Positions 1 through 5,598 are shown, counted from the stretch's first letter. The stretch: 8,318 bases of DNA from Gemmatimonadota bacterium (GCA_019689775.1 JADGGV010000152.1:1-8318), one strand, 5' to 3'. Made by a program: numbers and translations. Notes: a model not told the origin generated them from the sequence alone.

Positions 1-60
1 AAACCACCCCGAGCCACCCCGAAGCACCGCAAGCCACCGCAAGCCACCCCAACACCGCAG
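1..60. repeat. Degenerate 10-bp tandem repeat, about six copies
   Basis: Read in blocks of ten, the first 60 bases line up as variants of AAGCCACCGC: AAACCACCCC, GAGCCACCCC, GAAGCACCGC, AAGCCACCGC, AAGCCACCCC and AACACCGCAG. The period is exactly 10 in the first five blocks and then decays. Ten is not a multiple of three, so this is not a coding repeat. It lies beyond the 3' end of the minus-strand operon and may continue past the left edge of the window. No function is assigned. Confidence 0.7.
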
Positions 61-193
61 TTTAACAACCCAACAGCGCCTCCCGGCTGGTGACACCGCA
101 CCGACGCCTGACAAATATGCTGTTTTGATTTAAACATATGTGAGCGTCGTTCCGCGAGGCGTCCGGACGTCGCGAATTCCGTTATCAGATTTT

Positions 194-211
194 ATCCTGT
201 TCATCCTGTCC
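194..211. repeat. Two-copy 9-bp direct repeat in an AT-rich patch
   Basis: ATCCTGTTC is followed directly by ATCCTGTCC; on the minus strand this reads GGACAGGAT then GAACAGGAT. It sits in the only clearly AT-rich part of the window (about 110-225), which also holds the 8-bp palindrome ACATATGT at 134-141. Similar ACAGGAT-type short repeats are, from memory, dispersed in intergenic DNA of many environmental bacteria; I cannot verify that here. No ORF is associated. Apart from this repeat, the 10-bp repeat and the hairpin at 251-268, I see nothing in 1-309. Confidence 0.5.
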
Positions 212-250
212 AAATAAGCCGTTCGAGGCGTTGGCGACGAACTGTCCGCA

Positions 251-268
251 CCCCGCGTCGGCGCGGGG
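251..268 (-). terminator. Hairpin downstream of kamA, possible terminator
   Basis: A perfect 7-bp all-GC stem (CCCCGCG with CGCGGGG) closes a 4-nt loop about 41 nt beyond the kamA stop codon. No T run follows on the minus strand, so it is not a textbook intrinsic terminator. It could be a GC-rich terminator without a U tract or an mRNA 3'-end stabiliser. Being the first strong hairpin after the last gene of the operon supports a 3'-end role. Confidence 0.4.
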
Positions 269-309
269 CAGACGTTGCGCAGAGCGGCGACGCGTGCCCC
301 GCGGCCGCA

Positions 310-1443
310 TCAAACATCCAAGAAAACCAGGTTCTCCGCGTCGACGTGCCCGTTCTCGCCGCAGCCGGTGCCGTTCCTGGCCGGGTGGGCGCCGTCCCTG
401 GGGAGGGGATAGCGGTAGACGTCGCCGGCGTAGTTGCGGAGGACGATCTCGTCGTCGGTGATCGACTGGACGTACTCGGGGAGGAGCGGGATCTTGCCGC
501 CACCGCCGGGGGCGTCGATCACGTAGTGCGGCACGCCGAGGCCGCTGGTCCAGCCGCGGAGGGCGCGGATGATCTCGAGCCCCTTTGCGATGGCGGTGCG
601 GAAGTGTTCGCCGCCGGCGACGACGTCGGCCTGGTAGAGGTAGTACGGCCGGACGCGGGCCTTCAGGAGCTTGTGGACCAGCTCCTTGATGATGGCGGGG
701 TCGTCGTTCGTCCCCTTCAGGAGCACGGTCTGGCACCCGAGCGGTGCGCCGGTGTCGGCGAGCAGGTTGAGGGCCTTCGTCGCCTCCGGCGTCAGCTCGT
801 CGGGGTGGTTGAAGTGCACGTTGATGTAGACGGGGTGATACTTCTTGATGATCTCGCACAGCTCGGGCGTGATGCGCTGGGGGAGGTGGCTCGGGATGCG
901 CGTGTGGATGCGGAGGATCTCGATGTGCGGGATCTCGCGCAGCGTCTTGAGGAAGAACTCGATGCGCCGGTCGGAGAGCATGAGCGGATCGCCGCCGGAG
1001 AGGATGACGTCGCGCACCTCGGTGTGCTCGCGGAGGTAGGCGAACGCCGAGTCGAACTGGTTGAGCGGGATCTTCTCGGGGTCGCCGACCTTGCGGCGGC
1101 GGGTGCAGAAGCGGCAGTAGGACGCGCAGACGGGCGAGACCAGGAAGAGCACGCGGTCCGGGTAGCGGTGCGTGAGGTTGGGCACGGGCGAGTCGGCGTC
1201 TTCGCCCAGGGAGTCGACGATGCCGTCCTCGACGACGTTCTCGGCCGGCGTGGGGACGTACTGGTTCCAGAATGGGTCGCCGGGGTGCCGGATCAGCGCG
1301 AGCGCGGCCGGCGTGATGCGCAGGTTGAAGCGGTCGATTGCCTGCTGGACCGCCTCGCGGTCGAGGTTCTCCAGGCCGAACCGCGCGATGAGCTCGTCGA
1401 CGGTCGTCAGGCTCTGGTGCAGGATCTCCTGCCAGGTTTCCAT
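310..1443 (-). CDS. kamA: KamA family radical SAM protein, probable lysine 2,3-aminomutase
   Basis: Enzymes of this family use S-adenosylmethionine, a [4Fe-4S] cluster and PLP to move an amino group from C2 to C3, typically L-lysine to beta-lysine, in the cytoplasm. The 377-aa product shows the cluster motif CxxxCxxC (C106, C110, C113), an Arg after it (R115, matching carboxylate-binding R134 of clostridial aminomutase), the SGGDPL motif (149-154) and DAPGGGGK with PLP lysine K317. D273 and D310 match Asp293 and Asp330 of the clostridial enzyme, which bind the lysine epsilon-amino group; these are replaced in glutamate 2,3-aminomutase. The protein is shorter than clostridial enzymes (about 416 aa), and the position of its zinc-binding Cys268 is Asp248 here, so the C-terminal zinc site seems absent. 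The start at 1443 has GAGGG (1457-1453) 9 nt upstream and lies 16 nt after the GNAT stop. It is the last gene of the operon. An EpmB-like role on EF-P is possible, but no epmA or efp is visible. Confidence 0.9.
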   Translation of the reverse strand: METWQEILHQSLTTVDELIARFGLENLDREAVQQAIDRFNLRITPAALALIRHPGDPFWNQYVPTPAENVVEDGIVDSLGEDADSPVPNLTHRYPDRVLFLVSPVCASYCRFCTRRRKVGDPEKIPLNQFDSAFAYLREHTEVRDVILSGGDPLMLSDRRIEFFLKTLREIPHIEILRIHTRIPSHLPQRITPELCEIIKKYHPVYINVHFNHPDELTPEATKALNLLADTGAPLGCQTVLLKGTNDDPAIIKELVHKLLKARVRPYYLYQADVVAGGEHFRTAIAKGLEIIRALRGWTSGLGVPHYVIDAPGGGGKIPLLPEYVQSITDDEIVLRNYAGDVYRYPLPRDGAHPARNGTGCGENGHVDAENLVFLDV

Positions 1444-1459
1444 GGGAGGTCGCCCTCGT

Positions 1460-1978
1460 TCAATTCGGTCGGATGCGCTTGGCGAAGATCACGCGATCGT
1501 CGCCCGGGGCGTAGAAGTCAGGGACTCGTGCGACCTCGACGTAGCCCCGCGCCTGGTAGAAGCGGCGGGTCGGCTCGTAGGCCGGCTGGGAGGAGGTCTC
1601 GAGGATCACGAGTCGGGCATCCACGAGGGCCAGCCTTCGCTCCACCTCGCTGAGGAGTAGTGTCCCGGTTCCTCTTCCGTGCTGCTCGGGGGCCACGGCG
1701 ATCCAGTAGAGATCCCAGGTCCCGAGCGTGCACGGCGTCGGCCCGTAGCAGACATAGCCGAGCAGGTCGCCGCCGTGGGTGAAGGCGCCCACGGCCGTGT
1801 AGTCCCGCCCGGGATGGTCGAAGTAGGAATCCAGGACCTCGAGGGCGACGTCGATCTCGTCGGGGCGAAAGACGTTCGTCCGCTCGAGGAGGCTACGCAC
1901 GGCCGCGCGCTGGGCCCGCTCCAGCGGCCGCAGGACGACGGCGTCCGGGGGTGGCGGCGGCGCGTGCGGCGCGCTCAT
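1460..1978 (-). CDS. GNAT family N-acetyltransferase
   Basis: A 172-aa single-domain GNAT protein, expected to transfer an acetyl (or other acyl) group from CoA to an amine. Motif A is clear: strand LYWIAV (90-95) followed by the pyrophosphate-binding loop QHGRGTG (99-105) and its helix. Motif B follows with ETSS (127-130) and TRRFYQARGY (137-146), then DFYAPGDDRVIFAKR at the C terminus. The N terminus has five prolines in a row (7-11). The start ATG at 1978-1976 overlaps the upstream ligase stop as ATGA and has GGAGG (1990-1986) 7 nt upstream, the best ribosome binding site in this operon. Placed directly before kamA, it may acetylate beta-lysine or a ligated product. It is much shorter than archaeal beta-lysine acetyltransferase AblB (about 270 aa from memory), so it should not be called ablB. 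The substrate is unknown. Confidence 0.88.
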   Translation of the reverse strand: MSAPHAPPPPPDAVVLRPLERAQRAAVRSLLERTNVFRPDEIDVALEVLDSYFDHPGRDYTAVGAFTHGGDLLGYVCYGPTPCTLGTWDLYWIAVAPEQHGRGTGTLLLSEVERRLALVDARLVILETSSQPAYEPTRRFYQARGYVEVARVPDFYAPGDDRVIFAKRIRPN

Positions 1979-2958
1979 GGTGCCGCCTCCGCCGCGGCGC
2001 CGCCCGTGGGCGGCGCGACGATGCGGCGGATCAGCTCGACGTAGCTCCACCCGGCGGCCGCCGCCATGCGCGCGAGCCCGGCGGACGGCGCGAGGTCGGG
2101 GTTCGGGTTGACGTCGAGGATGAAGAGGCGTCCATCGTCGCCGGCGCGCAGGTCGACGCGGCCGTAGCCGCGGCCGCCGACGGCGCGCCAGGCGGCGAGG
2201 CCCAGGCCGCGGGCCTCGTCCGCGAGCGCCGGCTCGACGTCGGCCGGGCAGCGCGGCGTCGTCGCCAGGTCGTCGGCGGAGCCGGGCGCCCACTTCGCCT
2301 CGTAGCTCACGACCGGCCAGGCGCCGTCGGGGACGGGGCCGAACTCGATCTCGGCGAGGGGGAGCACGACGTCGCCGACGATGCCGACCGTCAGCTCGCG
2401 GCCGCCGACGAAGTCCTGGATCAGGAGCGGGACGTGGGCGGCGGCCGCGGCGAGCGCGGCGCGGAGCTGCGCCGGGTCGGCCGCGACGGAGCGGGAGGTG
2501 ATGCCGATGGAGGCGTGCTCGCCGGCCGGCTTCACGATGGCGGGAAAGCGCCACCAGCACGCGGCGTTCGGCGCGTCCGCCGTCGCCCATACGGGCACCG
2601 GTAGGCCGGCGGCCGCGAGGAGCGCGTACAGGCGGTCCTTGCGCAGCGCCAGCGCGAGCACGTCGGAGGGGCTGCCGGTCGTGGGGAGGCCGAGGAGCTC
2701 GATCGCGGCGGCGACGCGCGCCTCGTCGGCGGAGCGGCCGGCCACCGCCTCGCAGAGGTTGAAGACGAGGTCGGCGGCGGCGTCCGCGAGCCGGCCGATC
2801 CAGCCCTCGAGGGTGGGGCCGACCTCGACGCGCACGGGCTCGTGGCCGAGCTTGCGCAGCGCGAGATCGACGGCCTCGACGGCCTCGAGGACGCCGAGCT
2901 CGTCGGGGGTGGACGTGGGCCGGGCGGCCACATCGTCGTGCACGATCGCGATCCTCAT
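1975..2958 (-). CDS. ATP-grasp ligase B, divergent D-Ala-D-Ala ligase-like
   Basis: A 327-aa ATP-grasp protein of the Ddl type, expected to couple a carboxylate to an amine through an acyl phosphate using ATP. Visible features: an N-terminal strand MRIAIVHDD; VFNLCEAVAGRS (65-76); ATP-binding K143 in IVKPAGEHASIG; E188 in QDFVGGREL; YEAKW (219-223); R267 and D269 in GRVDL; and the C-terminal DVNPNPD (282-288). By alignment with E. coli DdlB, the triad Ser150 is Ala149, the omega-loop Tyr216 is Trp223, the second metal ligand Glu270 is Asp282, and Gly276 is Asp288. No N-terminal EVS motif is present. It is therefore unlikely to make D-Ala-D-Ala; the substrates are unknown. The start overlaps the stop of ligase A as ATGA and has no evident Shine-Dalgarno, so translation is probably coupled. 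It is paralogous to the upstream gene. Confidence 0.88.
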   Translation of the reverse strand: MRIAIVHDDVAARPTSTPDELGVLEAVEAVDLALRKLGHEPVRVEVGPTLEGWIGRLADAAADLVFNLCEAVAGRSADEARVAAAIELLGLPTTGSPSDVLALALRKDRLYALLAAAGLPVPVWATADAPNAACWWRFPAIVKPAGEHASIGITSRSVAADPAQLRAALAAAAAHVPLLIQDFVGGRELTVGIVGDVVLPLAEIEFGPVPDGAWPVVSYEAKWAPGSADDLATTPRCPADVEPALADEARGLGLAAWRAVGGRGYGRVDLRAGDDGRLFILDVNPNPDLAPSAGLARMAAAAGWSYVELIRRIVAPPTGGAAAEAAP

Positions 2959-4010
2959 CGCGGCAGCCCGTAGCGCTCGAGGGCGACATCGAGCACGCGC
3001 CCGATCAGCTCGTCGTAGCCGATCCCGGCGGCGCGCGCCGCCTTCGGGAAGCAGGAGTTCTGCTCGGGGTCGGGGAGGATCCCGGGGAGCGGGTTGACCT
3101 CGATCACGTGTGGCGCGCCGTGTGCGTCCAGGCGGACGTCGACGCGCGCCCAGTCGCGGCAGCCGAGCGCGTGGAACGCGCCGCGCGCCGCCGCCTCGAC
3201 GGCGCGGGCGAGCCGGGGCTCGAGGCGCGCCGGACACGTGAAGATCTCGAGCGGCGCATCCGGGCGGTCCCAGAGCCACTTCGCCTCGTAGCCGTAGATC
3301 GGCGCCGCGCCCGGCGGGAGCGCATCGAAGCGGATCTCGACGATCGGCAGCACCCGCGCGGCGGCGTCGTTGCCGAGGATCGCGACCGTGAACTCGCGCC
3401 CGGGGAGGAACGCCTCGACGAGCGCCGGCTGGCGGTAGAGCTCGCGGATCTCGCCCACGCGCCGGCGCACCTGCGCCTCCGAGACACAGAGCGCGCGGTC
3501 CGGGATCCCCATGCTCGAGCCCTCGTGCAGGGGCTTCACGACCGCCGGGAGCGGGATCTCGCCGCGCGGCAGCGTCTCGGGCGTGGCGACGAGCCAATCG
3601 GGCGTCGGCACGTCGCGGGCGCGGAAGATCTCCTTGGCCCGTCGCTTGTCGAGCGCCAGCGCGAGCGTCAGCGGGTCGCTGCCGGTGTAGGGGATGTCGT
3701 AGAACTCGCAGATCGCGGGGACGTGCGCCTCGCGGTTCGGGCCGTGCAGCCCCTCGGCGATGTTGAAGACGATGTCGGGGCGGGTTTCGCGGAGCTTCTG
3801 CGGGAAGTCGGCGGTGGCCTCGAGGCGGACGACGTCGCCACGACGCCGGAGCGCCGCCTCGACGGCGGCGATCGTGGCGGGCTCGTCCCACTCCGCGTAG
3901 CGGTCGGGCGCGGCCCGGGAGCTGGGAGGCTCGGCCTCCTCGGCCGAACTTGGAGGCTCGGCCTCCTCGGCCGACCTCTCGTTGTAGGCGAATCCGATTC
4001 GCAGCGTCAT
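2955..4010 (-). CDS. ATP-grasp ligase A, D-Ala-D-Ala ligase-like
   Basis: A 351-aa ATP-grasp ligase and first gene of the operon. It resembles Ddl more closely than its neighbour. Motifs: MTLRIGFAYN; VFNIAEGLHG (81-90); YDIPYTGSD (104-112); K159 and the loop EGSSMG (163-168), whose Ser165 matches DdlB Ser150; EAFLPGREFTV (199-209); YEAKW (241-245); RVD with D291; and EVNPLPG (304-310), supplying metal ligands E304 and N306. Ser319 lines up with substrate-binding Ser281. The DdlB omega-loop Tyr216 is Trp245 here and the N-terminal EVS glutamate is not recognisable, so a substrate other than D-Ala is likely. Residues 13-30 are two copies of SAEEAEPPS, an insertion in the loop after the first beta strand. 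The ATG at 4010 is chosen because MTLRIGF begins the family core; no good Shine-Dalgarno precedes it, and the reading frame is open further upstream without homology. Confidence 0.9.
   Translation of the reverse strand: MTLRIGFAYNERSAEEAEPPSSAEEAEPPSSRAAPDRYAEWDEPATIAAVEAALRRRGDVVRLEATADFPQKLRETRPDIVFNIAEGLHGPNREAHVPAICEFYDIPYTGSDPLTLALALDKRRAKEIFRARDVPTPDWLVATPETLPRGEIPLPAVVKPLHEGSSMGIPDRALCVSEAQVRRRVGEIRELYRQPALVEAFLPGREFTVAILGNDAAARVLPIVEIRFDALPPGAAPIYGYEAKWLWDRPDAPLEIFTCPARLEPRLARAVEAAARGAFHALGCRDWARVDVRLDAHGAPHVIEVNPLPGILPDPEQNSCFPKAARAAGIGYDELIGRVLDVALERYGLPR
3925..3974. repeat. In-frame tandem repeat with internal palindromes in ligase A
   Basis: A 23-nt core (3925-3947) is repeated exactly at 3952-3974, with a 27-nt period. 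Each core holds a perfect 6-bp hairpin (GGAGGC and GCCTCC around TCG) plus the palindrome CGGCCG. On the minus strand it encodes SAEEAEPPS twice. Because the period is nine codons the repeat keeps the gene in frame. It falls in a surface loop between the first strand and the first helix of the ligase, where extra residues should be tolerated. Confidence 0.85.
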
Positions 4011-4036
4011 CCGACCCGCGGCGAGGTACCCGCCAT
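4007..4036 (-). other. Possible 9-codon leader ORF overlapping the ligase A start
   Basis: On the minus strand an ATG at 4036-4034 opens a short frame encoding MAGTSPRVG, ending in a TGA (4009-4007) that overlaps the ligase A ATG as ATGA. This is the same junction style as the two downstream gene pairs. A GGAG lies about 11 nt upstream, inside the 3' arm of the leader hairpin. It could help load ribosomes onto a gene that lacks its own Shine-Dalgarno. In DNA this GC-rich, a chance ORF of this size is easy to get. Confidence 0.25.
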
Positions 4037-4072
4037 GAAAAGCGCGTCTCCGGGATGGAGACGCGAGGCGGG
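4029..4072 (-). promoter_or_regulatory. Intrinsic-terminator-like hairpin in the operon leader (possible attenuator)
   Basis: On the minus strand, CGCGTCTCC (4065-4057) and GGAGACGCG (4051-4043) form a perfect 9-bp stem around the loop ATCCC, followed at once by CTTTTC (4042-4037). A further CCCGCC (4072-4067) and GGCGGG (4034-4029) can extend the structure outward, leaving the T run in a bulge. It ends 18-26 nt before the first ligase start, a position expected for an attenuator or riboswitch expression platform. The T run is short, so termination would be partial. The ligand or trigger is not evident and no known riboswitch class was recognised. Confidence 0.5.
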
Positions 4073-4107
4073 GCCGGTGTTCGTGGCCGATCCGACCGCT
4101 GTCGACG

Positions 4108-4127
4108 GCCGGCGCGGATGCGCCGGC
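4108..4127 (-). promoter_or_regulatory. Second leader hairpin
   Basis: A perfect 8-bp stem (GCCGGCGC with GCGCCGGC) closes a 4-nt loop that reads ATCC on the minus strand, nearly the same loop as the ATCCC of the terminator-like hairpin about 40 nt further on. It would be the 5' structural element of the operon leader if transcription begins near the TTGACA at 4172-4167. It might instead belong to an unrelated plus-strand leader for aroB. Confidence 0.4.
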
Positions 4128-4166
4128 TATGCTGCGGCTCCTGTAAGCTGATGCATTTCGCCGCCA

Positions 4167-4172
4167 TGTCAA
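4167..4172 (-). promoter_or_regulatory. Possible -35 hexamer for the ligase/kamA operon
   Basis: A perfect TTGACA on the minus strand, read from 4172 to 4167, lies about 160 nt upstream of the first ligase. No good -10 hexamer is found 16-18 nt downstream, where the sequence is CAGCTTAC. This is therefore only a candidate promoter, placed where the structured leader needs one. Confidence 0.3.
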
Positions 4173-4400
4173 CACCCCCGCTGCCGGGCTCGGTTGCCGC
4201 ACGGCCATCATGCGGGCTACGTTGCCGTGGTGGGCGGACAAACGCCGCCAAGCCGGCTGGACTGGACCGCACCGTCGGTTCGATGACGATGATGGTGCCC
4301 TCCGGTCCGCGACGGGCGGCGCGCCGCGGCGACGTCGCGTTCGCCCGCCGCGGCCGGCCGCGCGTGCCGACCCGAACCCGTACGACCTGACCGGAGACCC
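4173..4400. other. Intergenic stretch between divergent operons, nothing recognised
   Basis: This GC-rich stretch separates the minus-strand operon from aroB. Short frames on both strands translate to Arg/Pro/Ala-rich sequence typical of GC-rich shadow ORFs, with no recognised domain. No tRNA, clear sigma-70 promoter for aroB or known RNA family was seen. A promoter for aroB is expected here but cannot be pinpointed. Confidence 0.5.
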
Positions 4401-5519
4401 GTGAGCCGGCACCGCATCTCGCCGCCGCCACCGCCGCCGGCGGACTACGACGTCGTCATCCGCCGCGGCGCGCTGGCGGAGCTTCCCGGCCTGCTCGCCG
4501 ATGCGGCGCCCGCGCACCGCTACGGCCTCGTGACGGACGCCGTGGTGGCGCCGCTCCTGGCCGAGCGCGTCCAGGCGACGCTGGCGGACGCCGGCCAGCG
4601 GGTCGATCTCTTCGTGCTCCCGGCCGGCGAAGCGGCGAAGACGCGCGAGACCTGGTGTCGGCTGCACGACGAGCTGCTCGCGCATGGCTTCGGTCGCGAC
4701 GCCGCGCTGGTCGCGCTCGGCGGCGGCGTCGTCGGCGACCTCGCCGGCTTCGCCGCCGCGACGTACCTCCGGGGCATCCCGGTCGTCCAGGTCCCGACCA
4801 CGCTGCTCGCGATGGTCGATGCGTCGCTCGGCGGGAAGACCGGCGTCGACACGCCGGCCGGCAAGAACCTGATCGGCGCGTTCCACCACCCGCGGCTCGT
4901 GGTCATGGATCCCGAGGTGCTGCGGACGCTGCCGGCGAGCGAGCTTCGCGCCGGGCTCGCCGAGGCGGTCAAGCACGGCGCGATCGCCGACGCGGCGTAC
5001 TTCGAGTGGATCCGCGCGCACGCGGCCGCGCTGCTCGCGGGCGACGCGGCCACGCTCGAGGCGCTCATCGAGCCGTCGGTGCGCATCAAGAGCGCGGTCG
5101 TCGCGGAGGACCCGTACGAGACGGGGCCGCGCAAGGCGCTGAACTTCGGCCACACGGTGGGCCACGGCGTGGAGGCCGCGTCGCGCTACGGCCTGCCGCA
5201 CGGCTTCGCGGTCGCCATCGGGATGGTGGTCGAGGCGGCGGCGGGGGAGGCCGCCGGGATCACCCGGGCGGGGACGGCGGACGAGCTGCGCGCGGTGCTG
5301 GAGGAACTCGGGCTGCCGACCTCGCCGCCCGCCGACATCCGCGCGGATGCGGTGCTCGCGGCGCTGCGCAGCGACAAGAAGGCGCGCGCCTCCCGCGTGC
5401 ACTATGCGCTGGTGCGTCGCCTCGGCGAGATGGCGCGGACGCCGGCCGGTGATTGGACGTTCGCGCTCCCGGACGAGGTGGTCCTCCGCGCGCTCGGCGC
5501 CGGCGACGGACCTCCGTGA
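4401..5519 (+). CDS. aroB: 3-dehydroquinate synthase
   Basis: AroB converts 3-deoxy-D-arabino-heptulosonate 7-phosphate to 3-dehydroquinate, step two of the shikimate pathway, in the cytoplasm with NAD+ and a divalent metal. The 372-aa protein is of normal family length. The NAD-binding GGGVVGDLAGF (107-117) and the PTTLLAMVDASLGGKTGVD block (132-150) with K146 and K155 are present. Metal ligands are E188 in GLAEAVKHG, H251 in NFGHTVGHG and H267 in LPHG. The start is GTG at 4401, with GGAG (4393-4396) only 4 nt upstream; no later start precedes the conserved core YDVVIRRG. Residues 8-13 are six prolines in a row, an unusual extension just after the start. The gene stands apart from other aro genes in this window and is followed by a separate promoter, so it is probably the last or only gene of its unit. 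Confidence 0.96.
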   Translation: MSRHRISPPPPPPADYDVVIRRGALAELPGLLADAAPAHRYGLVTDAVVAPLLAERVQATLADAGQRVDLFVLPAGEAAKTRETWCRLHDELLAHGFGRDAALVALGGGVVGDLAGFAAATYLRGIPVVQVPTTLLAMVDASLGGKTGVDTPAGKNLIGAFHHPRLVVMDPEVLRTLPASELRAGLAEAVKHGAIADAAYFEWIRAHAAALLAGDAATLEALIEPSVRIKSAVVAEDPYETGPRKALNFGHTVGHGVEAASRYGLPHGFAVAIGMVVEAAAGEAAGITRAGTADELRAVLEELGLPTSPPADIRADAVLAALRSDKKARASRVHYALVRRLGEMARTPAGDWTFALPDEVVLRALGAGDGPP

Positions 5520-5551
5520 GCTTCACGGGTATCTCCAGCAGAAACCGGCGT

Positions 5552-5581
5552 TTGACGGGGGACGACGGCTTCCGCTATGTT
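5552..5581 (+). promoter_or_regulatory. Sigma-70-like promoter for the acyl-CoA synthetase
   Basis: TTGACG (5552-5557) and TATGTT (5576-5581) are separated by 18 nt and match the -35 and -10 consensus at 5 of 6 and 4 of 6 positions. The expected start site near 5588 gives a leader of about 63 nt to the ATG at 5651. GGGGAC (5558-5563) and GTCCCC (5583-5588) form an inverted repeat spanning the -10 element and start site, which could be an operator. Confidence 0.6.
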
Positions 5582-5598
5582 TGTCCCCTGTAGTTGCC

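Noticed and set aside
1..60. CRISPR array
   Set aside because: The units are only 10 bp with no spacers and no cas genes nearby.
108..136. Plus-strand promoter (CTGACA with TAAACA)
   Set aside because: The -10 match is weak, at 3 of 6 positions, and no plus-strand gene follows.
346..1653. 435-codon plus-strand open frame opposite kamA
   Set aside because: The opposite strand encodes a clear KamA with all catalytic motifs; this product is Val/Asp/Gly/Arg low-complexity shadow sequence.
1975..4010. Vancomycin-type resistance ligase cluster
   Set aside because: No VanH, VanX or VanS/R homologue is present, and the neighbours are an acetyltransferase and KamA.
4151..4166. Sigma-54 promoter on the minus strand (TGGC to TGCAT)
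   Set aside because: The spacing between the GG and GC elements is one base short of the strict requirement.
4011..4172. Known riboswitch class such as lysine or SAM in the operon leader
   Set aside because: The leader is short and I could not match any known conserved core; only generic hairpins are visible.
4217..4417. Small minus-strand ORF of 66 codons between the two operons
   Set aside because: It overlaps the aroB start, has no clear ribosome binding site or domain, and its composition matches neighbouring shadow ORFs.
2959..4431. Upstream part of the long minus-strand frame that ends at 1975
   Set aside because: Only the part from the ATG at 2958 matches the ATP-grasp family. The upstream part overlaps ligase A in another frame and looks like shadow sequence.
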